From Apophysomyces variabilis (taxonomy: Eukaryota > Mucoromycota > Mucoromycetes > Mucorales > Mucoraceae): a stretch of 64,000 nucleotides of DNA. Made by a program: the position numbers and the translations under genes. The stretch lies in NCBI GenBank assembly GCA_002749535.1, contig MZZL01000055.1, forward strand, positions 130,453-194,452. The letters run 5' to 3'. This document shows, one piece after another, positions 1-12,437 of the stretch (position 1 is its first letter; the number at the start of each line of letters is the position of its first letter). The notes under the pieces were generated by a model that was not told where the DNA came from, did no database searches, and saw nothing but the letters and a program-made list of their open reading frames with translations.

Positions 1-290
1 GTTTTGCCCTGGAAGCTAATAAATCATGAGGGTGTAATACCATTCACCCCGCCATTTGGATAATTGCCACGTTGTCTGCATTAACAATGAGCATGAGCCA
101 ACTTTTTACGTAAAGTGTCAGATTCCGGAATGGACGGAGGGTAAGCAGATGTCGGACTTTTGTAGCCACGTTGCCATGTGTGACAAACTGGGAAACGTGG
201 CGCTTGAATGCTTCGTCAAGGCGAATTGCGTCAATCGGGTTATCAATAGGTGCGAGGAACTATTACGATTGGTACTCTCGTATTTTCTCG

Positions 291-300
291 TATATAAAAA
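291..300 (+). promoter_or_regulatory. TATA box of the zinc-ribbon gene
   Basis: The motif TATATAAAAA is followed by a long C/T-rich tract (about 335-440), a common fungal transcription-start context. The start codon of the small zinc-ribbon gene lies at 519. No other gene is close enough to use it. Confidence 0.45.
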
Positions 301-518
301 ATAGCGGCAGAGCATTCACAAAGGTAGCGGTCTTCCCCTTTTTCTTTCTCTTTCCTTCCCTTTCTTCTTATCTTAGCCTTTATTCTTCTTCTTTCTTTTT
401 CTCTTCTCTCTCTCTCTTTCTCACTTCGCTTCTAACTCTTTGTTTTCCCTTCTACACAAACAAAACAGCCAATCATTACAACACACCTTCTTTTTCTTTT
501 ACTCGCTAACAATTAAAC

Positions 519-815
519 ATGCCACCCCAATTTGTGCTGTGTAAGTTTGCCGTCATGGCTATTGTGAATCAACTCTATTTTTTACTCATCAAGATATTAC
601 CATTAGTGGGAGGTCATGACAAGAAGATCTCTTTAGAACAACAATATCATCCCTGTCCACGCTGCAAACACGAAGCTTCCGTACAATTGACACGATGTGA
701 AACGCAACTTGTCATCTTCAACAAAACAGTCGGCAAGCCCAACAACATGCGTGTTCGGTATGAATGTAGCGAATGCGGATGGAAGAATGAAAATCTACCT
801 GAATATACGCCTTGA
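519..815 (+). CDS. small zinc-ribbon protein, two exons
   Basis: The model has exons 519-540 and 607-815 and gives 76 residues. The 66-nt intron begins GTAAGT and ends TTAG; its length is a multiple of three and it holds no stop, so an unspliced reading frame of 98 residues also exists. The protein begins MPPQFVLLGGHDKK and has a CPRC pair, about 35 residues, then a CSEC pair, the four cysteines of a zinc ribbon. This resembles the short fungal zinc-ribbon proteins that open with a hydrophobic strand and a GG turn. Function is unknown. A TATA box at 291 and a pyrimidine-rich leader precede it. The gene is fairly sure; the role is not. Confidence 0.7.
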   Translation: MPPQFVLCKFAVMAIVNQLYFLLIKILPLVGGHDKKISLEQQYHPCPRCKHEASVQLTRCETQLVIFNKTVGKPNNMRVRYECSECGWKNENLPEYTP

Positions 816-961
816 TCCGTATACACACACCCCTCCATCCCATTTCCTACATAGGCTTTTATTCTTTTTTCCTCTTCTTTTCTATGATCTCCTATGCTTT
901 TTGCTCTTCATTCCCGTCATCTTAATGTTTTCCATTATGCTATAGTGCAGACTATACAAAG

Positions 962-1112
962 AGACACACACACACACACACACACACGTCTTATAAATCT
1001 GACACGCACTTATACACATATATACAAACACAAGCACACGCAAGCACGCACACGCACATACGCACACAAACAAAGCAAACGCACGTACGCACGTACACAC
1101 ACACGCACACAC
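962..1112. repeat. CA-rich microsatellite
   Basis: A pure (CA)n run at about 964-987 is followed by an interrupted CA/CG/TA-rich tract to about 1112. It lies just 3' of the zinc-ribbon gene and produces long spurious frames on both strands. Confidence 0.9.
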
Positions 1113-1206
1113 GCATATTTTTTTTATATTGCTCCATTTCCTTTTTTCTATATCTTTCTCCACCTCCCCTCTTTTTTTTATGAACCAACGGTTGGCAAAT
1201 AGAGTT

Positions 1207-2690
1207 TAATTTTATTTTATTTTTTTTCCTTACCAGTGCTATATAGTTGCACAACCTAATGGAATCCAATTTAGTGTTGACGTAGGTAAAAAAGAAGCAA
1301 CAGCAGCATCTAGCGTCACACACATTGTCCCCATGACGCTGGAAAAAAGAAAGTGCGCTTGTGTTCCAACTGTTTGAGGCAATTTCCAAGTGGAAAAGGG
1401 GGAGGCAAATACAGTCTAGCAAAGATAAAATATTATTCCGATTGGATAGCAGCGCCAAATGCCCACCCATTACAACTGCATAGATGAGGTCATTTATGTT
1501 TTTTTTCGGACATGGATAGCACAACATATTATTATAGTGCTTTGCGGAGTATACCTGAGTCACCCGCCAAATTTGTTTCATTTAGACTCACCAAATGATG
1601 ACATTTAACCCGAGGTAAAACCAATCTCAAATAAGAGAATAAGAACCATTGCTACACACTCTCAACAAAAAGCACCCACTTTCCTCTATTATAACGTGAT
1701 GTTATGGGGCGTCTCTTAATACTCTAAACAGCTGGTATTGTTAGTGGTTTATACAAAACATACCGTTTCCCAAAAAGTAGATATAGTGCTTGTCGTCTGT
1801 CCGGTTCCCCGTTCAGAAATCTTTCATAGTTTAGGCTCAGCAACAGAATGTTGTCATCAATATCACAAAAAGCCCCCCTCAATGAAACGCCCCCTTTCAC
1901 TCTATGCATTTCTTCGGCTTTCTACTTTACAAGTTGAAGTCCGAGAATTAAAGTAGTATATATTGACTGATGCATTAAATATTTTAACTAACACCATTCA
2001 ATGGTCATGGAGAGCAAAGAGAATGGACCCCAGATCTTCGCGGCAGCTGATATTTCGCTTCGTTCTATGTTGTTTTCTAAGCGGATGGATACCGGCGTAT
2101 CCCGAGTTGAACTAAGGAAACAGAGTTAGGAAGCAACTGCAGTACGAAAACATTCCCCTTAAGTATCGAGGACTTCGAATCTTTGTCAAACCAATAGAGT
2201 CCCTCACCCAGAACGAACAAAAACGCAGAGAAATCGACGCTCTTCTTCTTCCCCAATCTAAAAAAAGAATAAAGCAAACCATTCTTGCGGAATACAGACA
2301 TAGTATCGAAATAGGAGATGATTCTGCGATAAACCGGACACGACGCACAAAAAAATACTGAGAACATACGATAAAGACATTTACCGTGGCAAAGAACCTG
2401 ATTGATACTTTTCATATGCTCTGGAAAGCGTAGGAAAGGCTAATCGTTTCCTTGATTCCTTATTGTGCTATTTTAGCTTTTCTATTCATTTCTGTGAGGG
2501 CGCAAGGGAATGGATCGATCTTTCGTTCCGCAGTTTTCGGGTCAGGAACGGCTTGGTGTTACATAAATTTTTTTTTGCGCTCATAGAATGACAAAGACAA
2601 ATCAAAAACCAAAAAAACTGCATGCTGCCGATAATTCGAAAGAAAACCGCGGTTTTTTTTTTACATCTTCGGCTCTTTCGGATCACCTAT
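1207..2690. other. intergenic, no gene recognised
   Basis: A+T-rich DNA with short unsupported frames on both strands. No conserved domain, tRNA or element end was recognised. Confidence 0.5.
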
Positions 2691-2696
2691 GGTAGG

Positions 2697-2737
2697 CACA
2701 CACACACACACACACACTCTCTCTCTCTCTCTCTGTA
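2697..2737. repeat. compound (CA)n(CT)n microsatellite
   Basis: About ten CA units run directly into about nine CT units. Confidence 0.95.
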
Positions 2738-5110
2738 GAAGCTCATTTCATCTTTCCGGTGAAAGTCGATGTCCCATACTCTTAGCTGCTGATGCCGTGT
2801 TTCTCCAAAAAAGGTATTTGACGTAGTGATAGACCATTTATCCCGTATCCAGAAAGTTTACTGTACAGAGGTTGATGTCTCGAGCAATCTATAGTACATA
2901 TCAACCTGCCGAGCCTGTCCATTCATGCTTCATGCCCTAGCGTGCAAGACTGCAATTCACGTTGATAGATAAGCACGTTGTATTTTTCCCTCGAACATGG
3001 CTGGAACGAACGTCATTGATAATTATTAATGCATCTATTGATGTTGTTAGCGAAAGATCAGTACGTTTTTGAAACGGTAGGTTTGTATATATTGCGCTGG
3101 CTATAGTATGTCTGGCAAAAGAGTTCGCTAGGACAAGTATGTATGGATGAAAGAAATGTGTGCGAAGCGAAAGCGTATATGCTCCAGATGGGCCGGGGCA
3201 ACAGTTGAGGTTGTTCGAGTCCTTCGGGTACCGCAAGGTATGCCGTATCTATTCCTGTCAGTACTGACAGACTGAGCAAGTAGTATGATTAAAGGTTTTC
3301 TAACTGGATATATGTAAAGCGTAAGACATACGGCCGAGCACAGATCCTTGAAAAGGTCACAACAAAATCATTTCATACTGCGCTTGCGAGAATAATCTGC
3401 TTATAAGAGCAGCTGATAAACAGGTTGTTTTAGAAAATCAAGGTTCCTAAAGGTACTGTTTATGCGTCAGTGAAAGCGTAGTGCAATTTTCCTGATTGAA
3501 GAGATCCGGGCTCACTCTGTAAAAAGTTTGAGCAACTGTGAATTCAAGAGCATTTTGGCTGACCTGTCAAGCGGGTAGCACTTACATAGTTCCACAGCCA
3601 TTGTGTCTTTCTTGATGCGCCTGCTTTGTTTGAAGTTTATAGAGAGTATTGAGGAACTCCTTATATGTAATTAGTGAATTTAGTTAGCCATTCCATTGTT
3701 TCTGGAAACTATCCTGTGATCGCGTTGCTGACATGGCCATACGATACGATTGCTTTGGCGTTCCCTAGCTGCTGGCGGCAGAGCGCTCTCACCTACTTGA
3801 TAATCCAGTAGTTAGCAAGACTGCCTCTTCATCAGCCTATAATTATTGACAGGTGATGACATATCCGGAAGTTAAAGGTGAAATCGTTGAATGAACTCAT
3901 ATTCTGCGGTTAAGAGGGGACCGCTTCACGCTAATGACAATTTAAAACGAAAAATCTCGAAGGTGGCAAAGCAAAGCTGCCTATTGGCTATTGTATCCTG
4001 ATACAGAGATTAACTTCTCTACATCGGAAAAAAGAGTAAGGTTTTAATGCCAGGCACAACAATCAGTTACAGAAGCCGATAACAAGATCTAGAGTTCGGT
4101 GTAAAGGTATATGACATTGTACTTCCTGGCGCTTTTTTCTCTTAGCTCATTTTTATTCAATAGGAACTGATCCTTGAGTCTCCATTGTTTTTTACGAATA
4201 AGGTATATCATTTTTATAAGCATGACATTGATTTTATTGGAACTTTTGCTCTTGCTTTTATTGTACAGTCAGTTTCTCGCTTATCAGGGTCTTTATATTG
4301 CATGTTAACGATGCTATAGGTTAGTACCGCCGTTAAATATTTGCAGTTAGTTACTCGGTCATTGCAGATCTTTGCCAATGGTTACTCTTTAAGGCACACT
4401 TTGAATTATGCACGCTAAATCATTCTACCATCTTTCTTTAGCTAGCGGATTATGTAGGTTCACTTCTGTTCTATTACAGTACTAATGAGCAAAATACTAA
4501 CCAATCTACGAAAGAGACTTCTAGCAGAATGAGATATACCTAGAACGAGACATTTGTCGATGGAAGAGACAGTCAGTAAATTCTTAATACTGATGTGTGA
4601 TTGGATAGAACTTCAGTAAAGTCTCGTTTTTATCACATAACTTTTCGAAAGAGCATGTTTACCGCTGCCGTTCAGAAGGTCAAAAGCCAAAAATCGATAC
4701 TGTAACCCTAATCAAGTAAGTTTAGGATAAAGCTGTGGAAAACTGATTATCCTACGATGGTCAACTTCGTATTTGCAGTTAATCATTGAATGTTTGTGGC
4801 AAGCAAGGAGCGTACACTTCTTCCAGATACAATTTGCGCATGCAATTCGCTTATTTTTTTTAATTATCAATTTATGCAACCAGTGAGTAAACCTTTTTTT
4901 TTCCAAGTTTTCAAGCGTCCAATTTACCCAAATGCTATGTATTACGTATGATCAATGTGCAAATCGCCTAGATTTAGTGTAGCCACTTGGGGAGGGGGAC
5001 GCTACAGTGAAAGAGGTTGAGCAATTAGAACAAGAAGATAAAAATGATATGGTAGGACGTAGAAAAAGATATAACATAATATTCAAGCAATTCTAGAACA
5101 ATTACTTGTA
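2738..5110. other. gene-poor intergenic DNA
   Basis: No frame longer than about 100 codons and no recognisable motif. It may be decayed mobile DNA, as the next 2 kb clearly contain such remains, but nothing here shows it directly. Confidence 0.45.
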
Positions 5111-5113
5111 GTC

Positions 5114-6070
5114 GTGCTAATTATTCACTTTTCTTCGCTAGGGTCTACTGCATCTTGCAAAGAAAAAGGCGCCAGTGACGAAGAATTGGACGAAAAAATC
5201 TTCTGCCTTGCCAATAAACGAACCAGATATCGACACCATCTAGTGATTGGCCAGCCATTCCTACAACAAGCCAAAACTACAATCGTGCTGTGTACACGCA
5301 GGCAACGCGACAGATTGCACATAGAAAGAACGGCAACGATTAATCACCATCATGAAGTTGTATTGTCTTGCACCTATCTCGCTGCTAACAGAACGGATAG
5401 GAGGAATGCAAGAATATGCTGTCACCCACGAAAAGACACCTCAATTCCTGCATTTTCAACTTTTAGTCACTGTGCCATCCGTGAAGCGAAAACGACAAAG
5501 TCCATGACAACCACTGCAACTGCCTTATTATAGAGCTCTATAATCTCTGGACCGTTTTGCAAACATACCCTTTTGCAACCCTATGTTGAAATGACAATCA
5601 AAATTGCCGATTTTTTGGATCAAGGTTGGTTGATACGTCCCCAGATGGGATATGCTTGCAGTAGACTTTTGGCTGGGGGCATTCTGGTGGACACGGCGTC
5701 TGGAAAGTCTGTCATTGTCAACTCCATGGAAATGTTTGGTCGTACTCGCTCTTTCAATTTACATCGTGAATGTTTCCGAGTTCAAAGTGGTACAATGCCA
5801 GTAAGCAACCTCCCAGCAAAAACGTATGGATATCCCAATACCACTTCATTAGTCCGTGTATTAGTATTCCCGACAAATCAGGCCACTTGCATATTTGAAA
5901 TTACTCCCCAAGAGATCAGTAACGCCATTACACAATGGCATCTTCCAGAAACAAAACGTAGAGCAGATCTTAGATATATTATCGGGATTGGTTCATCACG
6001 ATCAATGTTGTCCCAAGATTCTACAGCACATGGAAAGTATGAAAGGAAAAGCAAAGTAGAGTATAACTAG
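5114..6070 (+). pseudogene. unrecognised broken ORF
   Basis: The best coding stretch is 5534-6070 in one frame (about 165 codons after a TTG near 5573), with natural-looking composition. Coding-like blocks continue upstream but in different frames: a block starting at an ATG near 5351 (MKLYCLAPIS...), then one ending LYNLWTVLQTYPFATL just before 5580, then the long block from VEMTIKIADFL. The junctions at about 5505 and 5585 show no usable GT-AG intron, so two small frameshifts are the simplest reading. The family was not recognised. It sits next to a dead DD34E transposase on the opposite strand, so it may belong to mobile DNA. Assembly indels are an alternative cause of the breaks. Confidence 0.4.
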
Positions 6071-6249
6071 AACATTATCTTATTTCTGATGAATTAAACT
6101 TAGTCTTGCTATATCCCTTGCCTTTTCCTATTTCTGCTTAATAAGGCATTTCACTTGTGAGAAATACATTGATTCCCATTTATGAATACAACATGCATGA
6201 AAGTTCCTCAGAGTTCTTGTTCGTTGTGGAACCTATCCAAGTATTTATG

Positions 6250-6790
6250 AGGATGCTAAGCAAAGCCTTTAGTGTCGATCAGTTGCAAGCTATCCAAAGC
6301 CTCACTAATTGTCGTCGTGCATGTCTCCTTTCTTAGGACTTGTTGCGTTTTGCTTCACTCATAAGAATCGGCTAGAATTGTTCGATGGAATCGGGTTCAG
6401 AAGAATATGAGGGCGAATAGGTCCAGCGGTGACCTGGGATGCAATATATTTAGCTACATCTTTACAACTGTGAATAGGTACATTATCCATAACTATGTAT
6501 TAGCGTTTCACATGCGGTATTGATCCATCTCATCCATTACTGCCTTCAGAAAACTAGAAAAAGTCCTGTAACTGTCCCTTTTGCCATACGCATCGCGTGA
6601 TCTCCCCGCTTTCTCTTTTTATTTGCTGGCGATTGGCGAAACCTCAGGCTGCAATTAATTAAGCCTGCAGTAGACATTGCGCCCAAAGATGGTGGTAGTC
6701 TGTGCTCTTTGTTTTGAACACCTTGACCACTGCAGCTGAGCCCTTCTTTGGCCAGGCTAACTACGTTTCATGTTAGTAGCAAAGAAAGAC
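6250..6790 (-). pseudogene. decayed IS630/Tc1-like DD34E transposase
   Basis: Read on the minus strand, fragments match the C-terminal half of Tc1/IS630-type DDE transposases in order: WPKKGS (near 6740-6755), KTTTIFG-like and GRNVY-like pieces, then MDNVPIHSCKDVAKYI (aspartate codon 6485-6487), PYSSEPDSIEQF (glutamate codon 6381-6383), then KRNKS and a tail ending IACN. 101 nt separate the D and E codons, one short of the 102 of a DD34E enzyme, so there is a 1-nt frameshift between them; several in-frame stops are also present. The N-terminal helix-turn-helix part is not recognisable and no terminal inverted repeats were found. It cannot encode an active protein. Confidence 0.75.
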
Positions 6791-9100
6791 TGGGATTTTT
6801 CGATGTTTCAAAAACACGATATGCCCGAGGGAGGGGAGAGGGAAGTTTTTGCGTGGCGATATACCTGGCATTATGTGTTGTAAACCTTGTTTAAGATTAT
6901 CCGTATCTGCACCTCAAAAGAGGTGTCGATTAGGAGTTTTAAAACTGCGGAGCCTACTTAGACGTAAATAAACTCAACGTCATCCACAGACATAAGGATC
7001 TACATACATATGCAAACGTGGGAAACATAATCAGGCCACATCCATACATCTACCATGTAGCAAACGCTAGATAACCCTATTTAGACGTTCTTTCCGATGC
7101 TAATCGTATCAGTCGATAACTTTGTTTACTAATCTTATAATCTTCCCATGGTAACCAGTTTCGGATATCGGAGCATTGGATGTTCTTCCGCTCGACCATA
7201 TCAACTTGCCTCCTTTGTTTTACGTACTCAGCAAGACCGCCTAGCATGATGTCTTTGAATGTTTGATCATGCCATTTCAGGCTATTTAGCCATTTCGTCA
7301 CACTAAATAAAATAAATAAGGTAGATGTACTTAAACTCATATGGTCTTTCAGCTCAATCGAAAATATGTAACTGATGTTGTTGATATATATGCCCCTTTT
7401 GTTTCAGGGCACTGACAAACTCTAATCATACGATCTCTCTATTATGAAATGGATTATGGGTCTCTTGACCGTACGGTATTTCATGTTAGGCATAGATGCA
7501 AACATAGATATCGACCGAGGTACAACAGCTAGGCTAACCTGTTTTGCCTTCTTTGGATTGCTTCGCCGACTGCGATAGCGGAGCTAGCCGAGTGATGCAC
7601 CTTGTGCTGCTGTGTAACGATCACCCAAACTATCCATTGAGTGCATCCTTTTAGCACTCTTTCCGGAAACTTTTGCGCATACCCCGTGTAACATTTTGCA
7701 CCAGGCACAAGCAATGATTTGCAAGCTCCTAAACATAAACTTTGACCTGTGATCTAAAAGGATTCGACGCCCCAAACTTTTGTATCTCGCGTTCTCACGA
7801 TTGCAAATGATCTCGTTCATTCATGAAGAGGAGTCAGGAAAAGATGATGAAGTTACTGACTTGGCCATGACGTCCATGGTCACAGAATCGTGACTACAGC
7901 CAAGGAAATCATTTGCAGACCTTTTTTTAGACGCCTTGACGATATGCATTGTGAGTGCCGTGTCTTTTTTCACCAATTAACAAGATGAGCTTAATTCAGG
8001 AGGGTGTTCTCTCTTTAACTTTTTTTAATTTCACAGTCCATAAAGAACCTAATAGAGAAACTAGGAAATAATGAGGACAAAACTGCCAACCTCACGGATC
8101 CATTGGCCTTTATGACGGATGAAGAGAGCAAACTTGCACCTCTTCCCTAGCAACTGTTCAATTCACGGTTACCAATGATAAGCAATTTTCTTGTTTCCGT
8201 CGTGGAAGAGTTGTCAAGGTACATGCAAAGTGCCTGCCCATTTCCGTTTCGTGGTTCAGCTTGCGTTCCAAGGCCGATATTTTATGCTTTTGCGATTCAT
8301 TGCATCTTTTGATCACGTTTGCTCCAATCAACTGAAAAAGCCTGGTTCTAACTTGATAACCTCATTCGTCTTGTGCACTCTCCCACTCGGAGAGAGTGAA
8401 AATGGTGTACGGGCGAGTCGTCACATCGTCCGTGGGCTCATTGGAGGATTGACACAGTAAATAAGTAGATGCGTGGTGAAACCACTGTTCCAAGTTTTCG
8501 CCATTGACGTAAAATATCATAGCTGCTGGTACGGTTGGTGGTTTGGTCACTTACCAGGTCAGTGGCGGCTATCCATGTAATTGATTTGGCAAAAATTTGG
8601 GTATGCAAAGGTTTTTGATTTCTGTTCAATACCAAATACCTCGGTGGTTGATGCAATTTCGAGTTGGAATGTGTCATCGAGGCGCGAACTTGAGGTCACC
8701 ATTGTATTGAGCGACTTGGTCACAATTTTACCAGTACGGCCATTGACTGCTGTTATAATTCCTTTTTATCCCACTTCCTTTTAGTAACCTTGGGGCTGTG
8801 TCCTCAAGAGCGCGAAGCGCGAGATAGCTAGTGCTGCTGCGCTTCATACACCGCAGCTTGTGCAATAACATATTCTGGGAATGCGATACCTCATTTATTG
8901 GGCTGCCGGTATTCATTTACAGTAAGTCGCAATATTCAGTCTTGTGTTAGTGCGATATTGGTTCATACCGGTGCTACTTTACTTTAAGAAAGACTGTATA
9001 TAATTATGTATATGGCATGTTTAATAGAGATGCAGTTGGGAGATGATGTGGGTAAAAAAAATGAATGCATGAGCTTAGTCTAGGTAGGCTTGCTTTTTTT
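6791..9100. other. gene-poor intergenic DNA
   Basis: Short frames on both strands (for example 7584-7820 minus, 8191-8460 plus, 8438-8677 minus) have no recognised domain and conflict with one another. No gene is proposed. Confidence 0.45.
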
Positions 9101-9102
9101 TT

Positions 9103-9901
9103 CTATTTTGCACCGAGTTCTGCTTTGCATAGATCATCAAATTCGTCCAGGTCAAACTCAACAATGCTGGGTTGATTCAGCCATACGGACATCCACACCA
9201 AACCCTCTTCACGTCGTGTTATCTGTTTCCATCCATCTTCTTCTAGCAATGATCGTTTTGTAGCCAGCTCATTGGTATACATCTCCACAATGCGCTCCAT
9301 TCGCTTTGCTAATCTCAAAGAAGAATTAATGGTAAGCAACGTTGCTAACTCTGTAATTCTGTACCAAATACAGCCAATGGACATGTCTTATAGAGCGGCT
9401 TGTTTACATAATCATTTCCGATGCCTTGTAGACGTTGTTCAAGTTTATGCAAGTCTGCCAACTGTAACTTCATTTTACGATGTTGGTTTGCCTAGCAAAA
9501 GAGGACATGTATGAAGCTTTATATCTTTCGTATATGTGGGAAAGAAAAATGTTTTACCATTTTTTGTACAAATGATTCCACCTTTTGGCAGTGTTGATTA
9601 ATGATACTGCTCATTTTCCGGTCATATTGTTGCATAATGTCATTGAATTCCTGGAGAAGTACGGGATGCCAATATGCGGTGTCGTCGACGTATCTTTACT
9701 AACTTTCTTTGAGCTGTCTTTCTACAAATGTAGATTAAGGAGATCAAAGTGTAACAACCTTGATTGTATGATCGAGTTGACTAAGACGTTAACGGCGCGA
9801 AAGCCATCTGTGTTCAGCTCATTCCAAGCTGAACGAGATCGCTTAAAGTCTTCTAATAGCGTTTCGAACCCGCGTTGAATGGAACCGATGAGTTGTGCCA
9901 T
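9103..9901 (-). CDS. CINP: CINP-like protein (CDK2-interacting protein homologue)
   Basis: The model has minus-strand exons 9901-9759, 9693-9558, 9491-9408 and 9348-9103, giving 202 residues (human CINP is 212). The N-terminal block AWNELNTDGFRAVNVLVNS matches the CINP segment around its WETLNDAGF region. The middle is charged coiled coil. The C-terminal block RMERIVEMYTNELATKRSLL followed by WMSVWLNQPSIVEFDLDEF matches the CINP signature of LEMYRKELLLKR and SMWLHQP. In animals CINP binds CDK2 and ATRIP and acts in genome maintenance and ribosome maturation. Start: the ATG at 9901; an upstream in-frame ATG at 10039 would add 46 poorly conserved residues. The donor of intron 1 (GTTGTT) is weak. 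It is divergent from the UNC-45 gene, with 215 bp between start codons. Confidence 0.72.
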
Positions 9902-10116
9902 GGAAAAGTCAAAGCAAGAGGGTAGTGGCTTAAGCCTGGAAAGCCTACATGCTCCTTTTCGGCACACAGTTACCAAACTGCATCTGAGTTTCAAAAGTGT
10001 AGTTGGGCTCTCAAACGTGGTCAACTTATGTCTCTCCACGCGCTTGACAGTTTGCCGGAATGACGCGAGGTAAACTGGAACGCATAATCATATAAAAGGT
10101 CCCTTATTGATACGCA

Positions 10117-12437
10117 ATGCTAGAAAAACAACAACGTGAGGTTTGTACGCGTATTAGGTCCGCAGTGAGTAAAATGCATTAAGCAAATGCCATGCTTGCC
10201 TTTTAGACACTTGAAGTACAGTTAAATGAAGCGACACAAGGTATGGCATCAGAAACTGTGGATGAAATAAATAGATATATCAAACTTTACCGAGAATAGA
10301 ACTGGGACGATGCAATAACGATGAGGACCGAGTATCACAACTGTTAAAACGAGCAGCGATATACGAAGCGATGGGACAGTTAGACAGATCGCGAGCCGAT
10401 GTTCAAACCGCCATCAAGATGGATCCTATGCATAAAGAGGCGAAAGAAACAGCACAGCGTTTATTTCGTACCATGACTGATTCTGCTGCTGCTACTACTG
10501 AAACGTCAGAATCAAAGACTAAGGATCCGCGAATTGAAACGTTTCAAGGTTACTTGCAACAAATCGCGTCCGGTGATATCAAAACATTCGTACAATCTCC
10601 AGCATTTATACAAGTGTTGACCGCGTGTGGAACTCTTGATGAATCAACGGATATTCGTGCCACAGCCTTTGTAATTCTTACCCAACTTTTCAATCCAGGA
10701 CCGGGGAAAGACAATGAACAGCACATGACGTACCTAATTGAACAATGCGCGCTCTGCTTCACACGTTGTATGGACTCTGGCAAAAATGCTGATAAGCTTC
10801 TTGCTTACCGGACCTTGCTTGCAATCTTTCAAACTAGCATGACTGTGGGAGCTGCTATTCTATGTCAAGAGGGCACTGTGGAAGAGATGATGGACGTTAT
10901 TGAATTCGAGATACCAGAAGTGCAGATTGCAATGACTGACGTATTGGCTATCGCTTCGTCAGACAAATCCTGTCAGAAATTGATTATACAGTTTGGTAGT
11001 GAATGGCTTGCCAAGGTAGCAGCTAGTGATTCTTCTGACGAACGTTTGAAGGCTACTGCGGGTACAGCATTAACCAAACTACGGATGCAAAAGGAGAAAC
11101 AGGACGATATCACTTCACTAGATACCGCTATGCGCCGAATGAACCTTGATAACAAGGATTTGGTTGGCTCGTTAGTGCAAGTCTTGAAATTACAAAATCA
11201 AGATGAGGCTGTAGTTTTAAATGCTGTTGAAGCACTTGCCTATTCCTCCCTGGAAACAGATGTCAAAGAACTTTTGGTTAACGATAGCAGCTGCCTAAAG
11301 ACTTTAGTCACACTGGCTATTAGTGCAGCAAATACCAATAGTAACCCTCTTCTGTTTGGTATTGGTACCATATTTGCGAATCTGACAATGTACAGACCTA
11401 TGCTAGATGAGCAACAACAGCAAATCAAAAAGTTGCGCGATTTAGCCAATGCAAAACAAAAGAACAAACCTTCAGATGAGAATGATCCTCGAGAAAGTGA
11501 TAAAGCAGTCGATCGCCGTGTGCAACTTACGGTTGAAAGTGGTGTCAATCTGGCATTGATAGTGCTAGCAAAGAATACGAGCGCGAACTTAAAATTGGTT
11601 GCAGCTCAAACATACTTGAACTTGGTGACTCCACAAGCGACGCGCGGTAAGCTATTGCAACAAGGCATTACACGTGGTTTGCTTCCACTAGCAATTCAAA
11701 AAGAGGATGCAACTTCTGCTATGATAGCGTCCCAAGCACTCGCCAAACTCGCTATTACTACCGATCCTCGCATTGCTTTTGCACAGCAAGCTATTGATTT
11801 GGTGCGACCTTTACTCAACTTGTGCAAGGACGAGAAACAGCTGCGTCAGTTCGAAGGTCTAATGGCTCTTACTAATCTTGCCTCGGTGGACGATCAGATC
11901 CGATTAAAGATTGTTGACGAAGGTGGTCTACCCATTTTTGAGAATCTACAGCTGTCAAACCATACTATGATTCAACGAGCAGCAACGGAAATGGTCTGTA
12001 ATATGACGTTCTGCGAGCCCGTTTTTGAAAGCTATAGTAATCCAAGCAAACCTGGAGCGCAGAATAAGATCCGACTGTTGATGATTTTTGCCGACCACGA
12101 AGATGTTGCGACGCGATGTGCTGCCTCTGGCGCTCTTGCTATCTTGGCCAATAGTAAAGGAACATGTGAGATGATGTCTCGGGTCGATAGAGGATATAAT
12201 CGCATTACACAAACACTCAACAAAGAGGAACCTGTCGACGTGCAGCATCGAGGTATTGAGATCATGCGATGTATGATACAACACCTACAAAAAGAAGCCA
12301 TTGATGCATTCGCTACGGAGGGTGCACATGTCAAATTGGTAGAAATAGTCAAGTCATGTCAAGCAACAGTTGTTCGCGGTGCAGCAGTTGAAGTGCTTAA
12401 AATGTTTGTTGAACATGGCATACAAATTAAACCTTGA
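10117..12437 (+). CDS. UNC-45/Cro1/She4-type myosin chaperone
   Basis: The model has exons 10117-10140, 10207-10240 and 10300-12437, giving 731 residues. A TPR helix pair is seen in LKRAAIYEAMGQLDRSRADV, then a long armadillo-type helical array. The central UNC-45 signature appears as GIGTIFANLTMYRPML and QQIKKLRDLA, and the C-terminal UCS-type part as ALTNLASVDDQIRLKIVDEG. The family folds and holds myosin motor domains, with Hsp90 binding through the TPRs. The main body from 10371 is one 688-codon frame and is secure. The N-terminus is uncertain: intron 2 (10241-10299, GTATGG...ATAG) read through would encode a TPR-looking helix (INRYIKLYRE) ending in a TAG. It is convergent with UTP14. Confidence 0.85.

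Noticed and set aside
882..1581. Long frames on both strands (up to 196 codons on the minus strand)
   Set aside because: They are repeat translations of the CA-rich microsatellite and its A+T-rich flank, full of low-complexity His/Thr or Cys/Val text.
9272..9514. Plus-strand 80-codon frame
   Set aside because: Antisense to CINP-like exons 4-5, which have family motifs and good splice sites.
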